Shown piece by piece: positions 25,120 through 36,303 of a stretch of DNA of 64,000 bases. A program made the position numbers and the translations under genes. Position 1 is the stretch's first letter. Each line of letters starts with the position of its first letter. Location: positions 558,001 to 622,000 of the forward strand of contig NW_027478593.1 in the NCBI RefSeq assembly GCF_051014685.1, in the 5' to 3' direction. The notes under the pieces are model-generated. The model was not told the DNA's origin and did not search any database. It worked only from the letters and a program-made list of their open reading frames with translations. Origin of the DNA: Ptiloglossa arizonensis (taxonomy: Eukaryota; Arthropoda; Insecta; Hymenoptera; Colletidae).

Positions 25120-28100
25120 AACCAGATTGGCCTAGGGAAAGAATGCACATACCGTTATAATCGGGCGAGTTTCTACTTTCAGACGCAACAGGAATTTTTG
25201 GGTTTGGTCAATCCGTTCGCGAGATATGTGAGTTTGAAGCTAAGAAATGGTTGACAAGACAACAAGTTTTTCGCAATTCTGCTGCTCCAAACGCTTAACC
25301 AGAACGGCATAGGGAAAAAATACACATACCGTTGTAACCGGACGAGTTTCTACTTTCAGACGCAATAGGAATTTTTGGGTTAGGTCAATCCGTTCTCGAG
25401 ATATGGGAGTTTGAAGCTAAGAAATGTTTGAGAAGGCAACAAATTTTTCGCACTTCTGCTGCTCCAATCGCTCAACCAGATTGGCCTAGGGGAAAAATAC
25501 ACATACCGTTGTAATCGGGCGTGTTTCTACTTTCAGATGCAATAGGAATTTTTGGGTTAGGTCAGTCCGTTCGCGAGATATGGGAGTTTGAAGCTAAGAA
25601 ATGGTTGAGAAGACAACAAATTTTTCGCAATTCTGCTGCTCCAAACGCTTAACCAGAATGACCTAGGGGAAAATACACATACCGTTATAATCGGGCTAGT
25701 TTCTACTTTCAGACGCAGCAGGAATTTTTGGGTTTGTTCAATCCGTTCCCGAGATATGGGAGTTTGAATTTAAGAAATGGTTGAGAAGACAACAAATTTT
25801 TCACACTTCTGCTGCTCCAAACGCTTAACCAGAATGGCCTAGGGGAAAAATACAAATACTGTTGTAATCGGGCGAGTTTCTACTTTCAGACGCAGCAGGA
25901 ATTTTTGGGATTGGTCAATCCGTTCGCGAGATATGTGAGTTTGAAGCTAAGAAATAGTTGAGAATACAACAAGTTTTTCGCACTCCTGCTGCTCCAAACG
26001 CTTAACCAGATTGGCCTAGGGAAAGAATGCACATACCGTTATAATCGGGCGAGTTTCTACTTTCAGACGCAACAGGAATTTTTGGGTTTGGTCAATCCGT
26101 TCGCGAGATATGTGAGTTTGAAGCTAAGAAATGGTTGACAAGACAACAAGTTTTTCGCAAGTCTGCTGCTCCAAACGCTTAACCAGAACGGGATAGGGAA
26201 AAAATACACATACCGTTGTAATCGAGCGAGTTTCTACTTTCAGATGCAATCGGAATTTTTGGGTTAGGTCAATCCGCTCGCGAGATATGGGAGTTTGAAG
26301 CTAAGAAATGGTTGAGAAGCCAACAAATTTTTCGCACTTCTGTTGCTCCAAACGCTTAACCAGAACGACCTAGGGGAAAAAAACACATATCGTTGTAATC
26401 GGGCGAGTTTCTACTTTCAGATGCAATAGGAACTTTTGGGTTTGTTCAATCCGTTCGCGAGATATGGGAGTTTGAAGCTAAGGAATGGTCGAGAAGCCAA
26501 CAAATTTTTCGCACTTCTGCTGCTCCAACGCTTAACCAGAATGGCCTAGGTAAGAAATACACATACCGTTATAATCGGGCGAGTTTCTACTTTCAGACGC
26601 AGCAGGAATTTTTGGGTTTGGTCAATCCGTTCGCGAGATATGTGAGTTTGAAGCTAAGAAATGGTTGACAGGACAACAAGTTTTTCGCAATTCTGCTGCT
26701 CCAAACGCTTAACCAGAACGGCATAGGGAAAAAATACACATACCGTTGTAATCGGGCGTGTTTCTACTTCCAGATGCAATAGTAATTTTTGGGTTAGGTC
26801 AATCCGTTCGCGAGATATGGGAGTTTGAAGCTGAGAAATGGTTGAGAAGACAACAAATTTTTCGCAATTCAGCTGCTCCAAACGCTTAACCAGAATGACC
26901 TAGGGGAAAAATACACATACCGTTGTAATCGGGCTAGTTTCTACTTTCAGACGCAGCAGGAATTTTTGGGTTTGGTCAATCCGTTCGCGAGATATGTGAG
27001 TTTGAAGCTAAGAAATGGTTGAGAAGGCAACAAATTTTTCGCACTTCTGCTGCTCCAATCGCTTAACAAGAATGGCCTAGGGAAAAAATACACATGCCGT
27101 TGTAATCGGGCGAGTTTCTACTTTCAGGTGCAATAGGAATTTTAGGGTTAGGTCTATCTGTTCGCGAGATATGGGAGTTTGAAGCTAAGAAATGGTTGAG
27201 AAGACAACAAATTTTTCGCAATTCAGCTGCTCCAAACGCTTAACCAGAATGACCTAGGGGAAAAATACACATACCGTTGTAATCGGGCTAGTTTCTACTT
27301 TCAGACGCAGCAGGAATTTTTGGGTTTGGTCAATCCGTTCGCGAGATATGTGAGCTTGAAGCTAAGAAATGTTTGAGAAGACAACAAATTTTTCGCAATT
27401 CTGCTGCCCCAAGCGCATAACAAGAATGGCCTAGGGAAAAAATACACATACCGTTGTAATCGGGCGAGTTTCTACTTTCAGACGCAGCAGGAATTTTTGG
27501 GTTTGTTCAATCCGTTCGCGAGATATGGGAGTTTGAATTTAAGAAATGGTTGAGAAGACAACCAATTTTTCACACATCTGCTGCTCCAAACGCTTAACCA
27601 GAATTGCCTAGGGGAAAAATACAAATACTGTTGTAATCGGGCGAGTTTCTACTTTCAGACGCAGCAGGAATTTTTGGGATTGGTCAATCCGTTCGCGAGA
27701 TATGTGAGTTTGAAGCTAAGAAATAGTTGAGAAGACAACAAATTTTTCGCACTTCTGCTGCTCCAATCGCTCAACCAGATTGGCCTAGGGGAAAAATACA
27801 CATACGGTTGTAATCGGGCGTGTTTCTACTTTCAGATGCAATAGGAATTTTTGGGTTAGGTCAGTCCGTTCGCGAGATATGGGAGTTTGAAGCTAAGAAA
27901 TGGTTGAGAAGACAACAAATTTTTCGCAATTCTGCTGCTCCAAACGCTTAACCTGAATGGCCTAGGGGAAAAATACACATACCGTTGTAATCGGGCGAGT
28001 TTCTACTTTCAGATGCAATAGGAATTTTTGGGTTAGGTCATTCCGTTCGCGAGATATGGGAGTTTGAAACTAAGAAATGGTTGAGAAGACAACAAATTTA

Positions 28101-28501
28101 TCGCACTTCTGCTGCTCCAAACGCTTAACCAGAATGGCCTAGGGGAAAAATACACATACCGTTGTAATCGGGCGAGTTTCTACTTTCAGACGCAGCAGGA
28201 ATTTTTGGGTTTGTTCAATCCGTTCGCGAGATATGGGAGTTTGAATTTAAGAAATGGTTGAGAAGACAACAAATTTTTCACACTTCTGCTGCTCCAAACG
28301 CTTAACCAGAATGGCCTAGGGGAAAAATACAAATACTGTTGTAATCGGGCGAGTTTCTACTTTCAGACGCAGCAGGAATTTTTGGGATTGGTCAATCCGT
28401 TCGCGAGATATGTGAGTTTGAAGCTAAGAAATAGTTGAGAATACAACAAGTTTTTCGCACTCCTGCTGCTCCAAACGCTTAACCAGATTGGCCTAGGGAA
28501 A
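25120..28501 (+). repeat. Shortened third relative of duplication B
   Basis: From 25120 the sequence follows copy B2 at a shift of 4068 bp (23 monomers; for example GCAAGTCTGC at 22090 and 26158) up to about 27721. It then follows B2 at a shift of 3361 bp, so about four monomers (707 bp) present in B2 at 23.65-24.36 kb are missing here. It differs from B2 at more sites than B1 does, for example CAGGACAAC against CAAGACAAC (26671), GATATGGGAG against GATATTGGAG (26818) and GTTGTAATC against GTTGCAATC (27278). It is therefore an older or converted relative. Confidence 0.75.
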
Positions 28502-29825
28502 GAATGCACACACCGTTATAATCGGGCGAGTTCCTACTTTCAGACGCAACAGGAATTTTTGGGTTTGGTCAATCGGTTCGCGAGATATGTGAGTTTGAAG
28601 CTAAGAAACGGTTGACAAGACAACAAGTTTTTCGCAATTCTGCTGCTCCAAACGCTTAACCAGAACGGCATAGGGAAAAAATACACATACCGTTGTAACC
28701 GGACGAGTTTCTACTTTCAGACGCAATAGGAATTTTTGGGTTAGGTCAATCCGTTCTCGAGATATGGGAGTTTGAAGCTAAGAAATGTTTGAGAAGCCAA
28801 CAAATTTTTCGCACTTCTGCTGCTCCAATCTCTTAACGAGAATGGCCTAGGGAAAAAATACACATACCGTTGTAATCGGGCGAGTTTCTACTTTCAGATG
28901 CAATAGGAACTTTTGGGTTTGTTCAATCCGTTCGCGAGATATGGGAGTTTGAAGCTAAGGAATGGTCGAGAAGCCAACAAATTTTTCGCACTTCTGCTGC
29001 TCCAACGCTTAACCAGAATGGCCTAGGTAAGAAATACACATACCGTTATAATCGGGCGAGTTTCTACTTTCAGACGCAGCAGGAATTTTTGGGTTTGGTC
29101 AATCCGTTCGCGAGATATGTGAGTTTGAAGCTAAGAAATGGTTGACAAGACAACAAGTTTTTCGCAATTCTGCTGCTCCAAACGCTTAACCAGAACGGCA
29201 TAGGGAAAAAATACACATACCGTTGTAATCGGGCGTGTTTCTACTTCCAGATGCAATAGGAATTTTTGGGTTAGGTCAATCCGTTCGCGAGATATGGGAG
29301 TTTGAAGCTAAGAAATGGTTGAGAAGACAACAAATTTTTCGCAATTCAGCTGCTCCAAACGCTTAACCAGAATGACCTAGTGGAAAAATACACATACCGT
29401 TGTAATCGGGCTAGTTTCTACTTTCAGACGCAGCAGGAATTTTTGGGTTTGGTCAATCCGTTCGCGAGATATGTGAGTTTGAAGCTAAGAAATGGTTGAG
29501 AAGGCAACAAATTTTTCGCACTTCTGCTGCTCCAATCGCTTAACAAGAATGGCCTAGGGAAAAAATACACATGCCGTTGTAATCGGGCGAGTTTCTACTT
29601 TCAGGTGCAATAGGAATTTTAGGGTTAGGTCTATCTGTTCGCGAGATATGGGAGTTTGAAGCTAAGAAATGGTTGAGAAGACAACAAATTTTTCGCAATT
29701 CTGTTGCTCCAAACGCTTAACCAGAATGGCCTAGGGATAAAATACGCATACCGTTGTAATCGGGCGAGTTTCTACTTTCAGACGCAGCAGGAATTTTTGG
29801 GTTTGTTCAATCCGTGCGCGAGATA

Positions 29826-30455
29826 TGGGAGTTTGAATTTAAGAAATGGTTGAGAAGGCAACAAATTTTTCGCAATTCAGCTGCTCCAAACGCTTAACCA
29901 GAATGACCTAGGGGAAAAATACACATACCGTTGTAATCGGGCGTGTTTCTAATTTCAGATGCAATAGGAATTTTTGGGTTAGTTCATTCCGTTCGCGAGA
30001 TATGGGAGTTTGAAACTAAGAAATGGTTGAGAAGACAACAAATTTATCGCACTTCTGCTGCTCCAAACGCTTAACCAGAATGGCCTAGGGGAAAAATACA
30101 CATACCGTTGTAATCGGGCGAGTTTCTGCTTTCAGATGCAATAGGAATTTTTGGGTTAGGTCAATCCGTTCGCGAGATATGGGAGATTGAAGCTAAGAAA
30201 TAGTTGAGAAGACAACAAGTTTTTCGCACTCCTGCTGCTCCAAACGCTTAACCAGAATGTCCTAGCGGAAAAATACACATACCGTTGTAATCGGGCGAGT
30301 TTCTACTTTCAGATGCAATAGGAATTTTTGGGTTAGGTCATTCCGTTCGCGAGATATGGGAGTTTGAAACTAAGAAATGGTTGAGAAGGCAACAAATTTA
30401 TCGCAATTCTGCTGCTCCAAACGCTTAACCAGAATGGCCTAGGGATAAAATACGC
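29826..30455 (+). repeat. Short block repeated 15 monomers downstream, copy 1
   Basis: The block matches 32481-33110 at a shift of 2655 bp (exactly 15 x 177). Shared markers are GGGCGTGTTTCTA followed by GTTAGTTCAT, TTTCTGCTTTC, GGGAGATTGAAG and GAATGTCCTAG. A visible difference is CCTAGCGG (about 30261) against CCTAGGGG. Confidence 0.7.
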
Positions 30456-31568
30456 ATACCGTTATAATCGGGCGAGTTTCTACTTTCAGACGCAACAGGA
30501 ATTTTTGGGTTAGGTCAATCCGTTCGCGAGATATGGGAGTTTGAAGCTAAGAAATGGTTGAGAAGGTAACAAATTTTTCGCACTCCTGCTGGTCCAATAG
30601 CTTAACCAGAATGGCCTAGGGAAAAAATACACATACCGTTGTAACCGGAAGAGTTTCTACTTTCAGACACAATAGGAAATTTTGGGTTAGGTCAATCCGT
30701 TCGCGAGATATGGGAGATTGAAGCTAAGAAATGGTTGAGAATGCTACACATTTTGCGCACTTCTGCTGCTCCAAACGCTCAACTAGAATGTCCTAGGGAA
30801 AAAATACACATACCGTTGTAATCGGGCTAGTTTCTACTTTCAGACGCAGCAGGACTTTTTGGGTTAGGTCAATCCGTTCGCGAGGAATGGGACTTTGAAA
30901 CTAAGAAATGTTTGAGAAGACAACAAATTCTTCGCAATTCCGCAGCTCCAAACTCTTAACCAGAATGGCCTACGCAAAAAATACACATACCGTTGTAATC
31001 GGACGAGTTTCTACTTTCAGGCGCAACAGGAATTTTTGAGTTAGGTCAATCCGTTCGCGAGATATGGGAGTTTGAAGCTAAGAAATGGTTGACAAGACAA
31101 CAAATTTTGAGCACTTCTGCTGCTCCAGTCGCTTAACCAGAATGGCCTAGGGGAAAAATACACATACCGTTGCAATCGGGCTAGTTTCTACTTTCAGATG
31201 CAATAGGAATTTTAGGGTTAGGTCTATCTGTTCGCGAGATATGGGAGTTTGAAGCTAAGAAATGGTTAAGAAGACAACAAATTTTTCGCACTTCTGCTGC
31301 TCCAATCGCTTAACCAGAATGGGCTAGGGAAAAAATACACATACCGTTGTAATCGGGCGAGTTTCTACTTTCAGATGCAATAGGAACTTTTGGGTTTGTT
31401 CAATCCGTTCGCGAGATATGGGAGTTTGAAGCTAAGAAATGGTTGAGAAGGTATCAAATTTTTCGCACTTCTGCTGGTCCAACAGCTTAACCAGAATGGC
31501 CTAGGGAGAAAATACACATATCGTTGTAACCGGACGAGTTTCTACTTTCAGACGCAATAGGAATTTTT
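30415..31568 (+). repeat. Right-half module P, copy 1 (about 1.15 kb)
   Basis: A run of about 6.5 distinctive monomers. Markers in order are GGGATAAAATACGC, GAAGGTAACAAAT, CTGGTCCAATAG, ACCGGAAGAG with CAGACACAATAGG, AATGCTACACATTTTGCGC, GCGAGGAATGGGAC, CCGCAGCTCC with CTACGCAAAA, TTTTGAGCACTTC with CTCCAGTCGC, ATGGGCTAGGG, and GGTATCAAATTTT with CCAACAGC. The same order recurs at 39438, 50406 and 56955. This first copy carries ACAAATTCTTCGC near 30925, where the others read ATTTTTCGC. It ends where TTTTTGTGTTAG replaces TTTTTGGGTTAG. Confidence 0.8.
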
Positions 31569-32480
31569 GTGTTAGTTCAATTCGTTCGCGAGATATGTGA
31601 GTTTGAAGCTAAGAAATGGTTGAGAAGGCAACAAATTTTTCGCACGTCTGCTGCTCCAATCGCTTAACCAGACTGGCCTTGGGAAAAAATACACATACCG
31701 TTGTAATCGGGCGAGTTACTACTTTCAGGCGCAACAGGAATTTTTGGGTTTGGTCAATCCGTTCGCGAGATATGTGAGCTTGAAGCTAAGAAATGGTTGA
31801 GAAGACAACAAATTTTTCGCAATTCTGCTGCCCCAAGCGCTTAACAAGAATGGCCTAGGGAAAAAATACACATACCGTTGTAATCGGGCGAGTTTCTACT
31901 TTCAGGTGCAATAGGAATTTTAGGGTTAGGTCTATCTGTTCGCGAGATATGGGAGTTTGAAGCTAAGAAATGGTTGAGAAGACAACAAATTTTTCGCAAT
32001 TCTGTTGCTCCAAACGCTTAACCAGAATGGCCTAGGGATAAAATACGCATACCGTTGTAATCGGGCGAGTTTCTAATTTCAGATGCAATAGGAATTTTTG
32101 GGTTAGTTCATTCCGTTCGCGAGATATGGGAGTTTGAAACTAAGAAATGGTTGAGAAGACAACAAATTTATCGCACTTCTGCTGCTCCAAACGCTTAACC
32201 AGAATGGCCTAGGGGAAAAATACGCATACCGTTGTAATCGGGCGAGTTTCTACTTTCAGACGCAGCAGGAATTTTTGGGTTTGGTCAATCCGTTCGCGAG
32301 ATATGTGAGTTTGAAGCTAAGAAATGGTTGACAAGACAACAAGTTTTTCGCAATTCTGCTGCTCCAAACGCTTAACCAGAACGGCATAGGGAAAAAATAC
32401 ACATACCGTTGTAATCGGGCGTGTTTCTACTTCCAGATGCAATAGGAATTTTTGGGTTAGGTCAATCCGTTCGCGAGATA

Positions 32481-33110
32481 TGGGAGTTTGAATTTAAGAA
32501 ATGGTTGAGAAGGCAACAAATTTTTCGCAATTCAGCTGCTCCAAACGCTTAACCAGAATGACCTAGGGGAAAAATACACATACCGTTGTAATCGGGCGTG
32601 TTTCTATTTTCAGATGCAATAGGAATTTTTGGGTTAGTTCATCCCGTTCGCGAGATATGGGAGTTTGAAACTAAGAAATGGTTGAGAAGACAACAAATTT
32701 ATCGCACTTCTGCTGCTCCAAACGCTTAACCAGAATGGCCTAGGGGAAAAATACACATACCGTTGTAATCGGGCGAGTTTCTGCTTTCAGATGCAATAGG
32801 AATTTTTGGGTTAGGTCAATCCGTTCGCGAGATATGGGAGATTGAAGCTAAGAAATAGTTGAGAAGACAACAAGTTTTTCGCACTCCTGCTGCTCCAAAC
32901 GCTTAACCAGAATGTCCTAGGGGAAAAATACACATACCGTTGTAATCGGGCGAGTTTCTACTTTCAGATGCAATAGGAATTTTTGGGTTAGGTCATTCCG
33001 TTCGCGAGATATGGGAGTTTGAAACTAAGAAATGGTTGAGAAGGCAACAAATTTATCGCAATTCTGCTGCTCCAAACGCTTAACCAGAATGGCCTAGGGG
33101 AAAAATACAC
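32481..33110 (+). repeat. Short block repeated 15 monomers apart, copy 2
   Basis: Second copy of 29826-30455. It carries TTTCTATTTTC where copy 1 has TTTCTAATTTC, and GTTCATCCCG where copy 1 has GTTCATTCCG, but otherwise keeps the same subtype order. Past about 33110 it switches to left-type monomers (ACATACGGTTG, GGGCGTGT). Confidence 0.7.
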
Positions 33111-33650
33111 ATACGGTTGTAATCGGGCGTGTTTCTACTTTCAGATGCAATAGGAATTTTTGGGTTAGGTCAGTCCGTTCCCGAGATATGGGAGTTTGAA
33201 GCTAAGAAATGGTTGAGAAGACAACAAATTTTTCGCAATTCTGCTGCTCCAAACGCTTAACCTGAATGGCCTAGGGGAAAAATACACATACCGTTGTAAT
33301 CGGGCGAGTTTCTACTTTCAGATGCAATAGGAATTTTTGGGTTAGGTCATTCCGTTCGCGAGATATGGGAGTTTGAAACTAAGAAATGGTTGAGGAGACA
33401 ACAAATTTATCGCACTTCTGCTGCTCCAAACGCTTAACCAGAATGGCCTAGGGGAAAAATACACATACCGTTGTAATCGGGCGAGTTTCTACTTTCAGAC
33501 GCAGCAGGAATTTTTGGGTTTGTTCAATCCGTTCGCGAGATATGGGAGTTTGAATTTAAGAAATGGTTGAGAAGACAACAAATTTTTCACACTTCTGCTG
33601 CTCCAAACGCTTAACCAGAATGGCCTAGGGGAAAAATACAAATACTGTTG

Positions 33651-36303
33651 TAATCGGGCGAGTTTCTACTTTCAGACGCAGCAGGAATTTTTGGGATTGG
33701 TCAATCCGTTCGCGAGATATGTGAGTTTGAAGCTAAGAAATAGTTGAGAATACAACAAGTTTTTCGCACTCCTGCAGCTCCAAACGCTTAACCAGATTGG
33801 CCTAGGGAAAGAATGCACACACCGTTATAATCGGGCGAGTTTCTACTTTCAGACGCAACAGGAATTTTTGGGTTTGGTCAATCGGTTCGCGAGATATGTG
33901 AGTTTGAAGCTAAGAAATGGTTGACAAGACAACAAGTTTTTCGCAATTCTGCTGCTCCAAACGCTTAACCAGAACGGCATAGGGAAAAAATACACATACC
34001 GTTGTAACCGGACGAGTTTCTACTTTCAGACGCAATAGGAATTTTTGGGTTAGGTCAATCCGTTCTCGAGATATGGGAGTTTGAAGCTAAGAAATGTTTG
34101 AGAAGGCAACAAATTTTTCGCACTTCTGCTGCTCCAATCGCTCAACCAGATTGGCCTAGGGGAAAAAATACACATACCGTTGTAATCGAGCGAGTTTCTA
34201 CTTTCAGATGCAATCGGAATTTTTGGGTTAGGTCAATCCGCTCGCGAGATATGGGAGTTTGAAACTAAGAAATGGTTGAGAAGACAACAAATTTTTCGCA
34301 CTTCTGTTGCTCCAAACGCTTAACCAGAACGACCTAGGGGAAAAAAACACATATCGTTGTAATCGGGCGAGTTTCTACTTTCAGATGCAATAGGAATTTT
34401 ATGGTTAGGTCAATCTGTTCGCGAGATATGGGAGTTTGAAGCTAAGAAATGGTTGAGAAGCCAACAAATTTTTCGCACTTCTGCTGCTCCAATCGCTTAA
34501 CGAGAATGGCCTAGGGAAAAAATACACATACCGTTGTAATCGGGCGAGTTTCTACTTTCAGATGCAATAGGAACTTTTGGGTTTGTTCAACCCGTTCGCG
34601 AGATATGGGAGTTTGAAGCTAAGGAATGGTCGAGAAGCCAACAAATTTTTCGCACTTCTGCTGCTCCAACGCTTAACCAGAATGGCCTAGGTAAGAAATA
34701 CACATACCGTTATAATCGGGCGAGTTTCTACTTTCAGACGCAGCAGGAATTTTTGGGTTTGTTCAATCCGTTCGCGAGATATGGGAGTTTGAATTTAAGA
34801 AATGGTTGAGAAGGCAACAAATTTTTCGCAATTCAGCTGCTCCAAACGCTTAACCAGAATGACCTAGGGGAAAAATACACATACCGTTGTAATCGGGCGT
34901 GTTTCTAATTTCAGATGCAATAGGAATTTTTGGGTTAGTTCATTCCGTTCGCGAGATATGGGAGTTTGAAACTAAGAAATGGTTGAGAAGACAACAAATT
35001 TATCGCACTTCTGCTGCTCCAAACGCTTAACCAGAATGGCCTAGGGGAAAAATACACATACCGTTGTAATCGGGCGAGTTTCTGCTTTCAGATGCAATAG
35101 GAATTTTTGGGTTAGGTCAATCCGTTCGCGAGATATGTGAGTTTGAAGCTAAGAAATGTTTGAGAAGGCAACAAATTTTTCGCACTTCTGCTGCTCCAAT
35201 CGCTCAACCAGAGTGGCCTAGGGGAAAAATACGCAAACCGTTGTAATCGGGCGTGTTTCTACTTTCAGACGCAGCAGGAATTTTTGGGTTTGGTCAATGC
35301 GTTCGCGAGATATGTGAGCTTGAAGCTAAGAAATGGTTGAGAAGACAACAAATTTTTCGCAATTCTGCTGCCCCAAGCGCTTAACAAGAATGGCCTAGGG
35401 AAAAAAACACATACCGTTGAAATCGGGCGAGTTTCTACTTTCAGACGCAGCAGGAATTTTTGGGTTTGTTCAATCCGTTCGCGAGATATGGGAGTTTGAA
35501 TTTAAGAAATGGTTGAGAAGACAACAAATTTTTCACACTTCTGCTGCGCCAAACGCTTAACCAGAATGGCCTAGGGGAAAAATACAAATACTGTTGTAAT
35601 CGGGCGAGTTTCTACTTTCAGACGCAGCAGGAATTTTTGGGATTGGTCAATCCGTTCGCGAGATATGTGAGTTTGAAGCTAAGAAATAGTTGAGAATACA
35701 ACAAGTTTTTCGCACTCCTGCTGCTCCAAACGCTTAAACAGAATGGCCTAGGGGAAAAATACACATACCTTTGTAATCGGGCGAGTTTTTACTTTCAGAT
35801 GCAATAGGAATTTTTGGGTTAGGTCATTCCGTTCGCGAGATATGGGAGTTTGAAACTAAGAAATGGTTGATAAGACAACAAATTTATCGCAATTCTGCTG
35901 CTCCAAACGCTAAACCAGAATGGCCTAGGGGAAAAATACACATACCGTTGTAATAGGGCGAGTTTCTACTTTCAGATGCAATAGGAATTTTTGGGTTAGG
36001 TCAATCCGTTCGCGAGATATGGGAGTTTGAAGCTAAGGAATGGTCGAGAAGCCAACAAATTTTTCGCACTTCTGCTGCTCCTACGCTTAACCAGAATGGC
36101 CTAGGTAGGAAATACACATACCGTTATAATCGGGCGAGTTTCTACTTTCAGACGCAGCAGGAATTTTTGGGTTAGGTCAATCCGTTCGCGAGATGTGTGA
36201 GTTTGAAGCTAAGAAATGGTTGACATGACAACAAGTTTTTCGCAATTCTGCTGCTCCAAACGCTTAACCAGAACGGCATAGGGAAGAAATACACATACCG
36301 TTA
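33651..36303 (+). repeat. Tandem duplication C, copy 1 (2653 bp, 15 monomers)
   Basis: The block aligns to the sequence from 36304 at a shift of 2653 bp. It starts with left-type monomers (GGGATTGG, GAATGCACACACC, GAACGGCATAGG, CTCAACCAGATT) and continues into GAACGACCTAGG, CTCCAACGC, GTTAGTTCAT and CTCCTACGC types. Both copies share the rare CTCCTGCAGCTCC (33771 and 36424) and GAGTGGCC with ACGCAAACC. Confidence 0.85.

Larger units (their letters stand above)
28502..33650 (+). repeat. Mosaic satellite zone between left-type and right-type monomers
   Basis: About 29 monomers in which left-half subtypes (CTCAACCAGATT, ACAAATACTG, GAATTTAAG) alternate with right-half subtypes (GGGATAAAATACGC, CTGGTCCAATAG, AATGCTACAC, CTACGCAAAA). 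The private form GAATGCACACACC first appears at 28502 and recurs at 33811 and 36464. The stretch around 33.1-33.8 kb repeats 27.8-28.5 kb at a shift of about 5309 bp. No gene or foreign insert is present. Confidence 0.75.
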
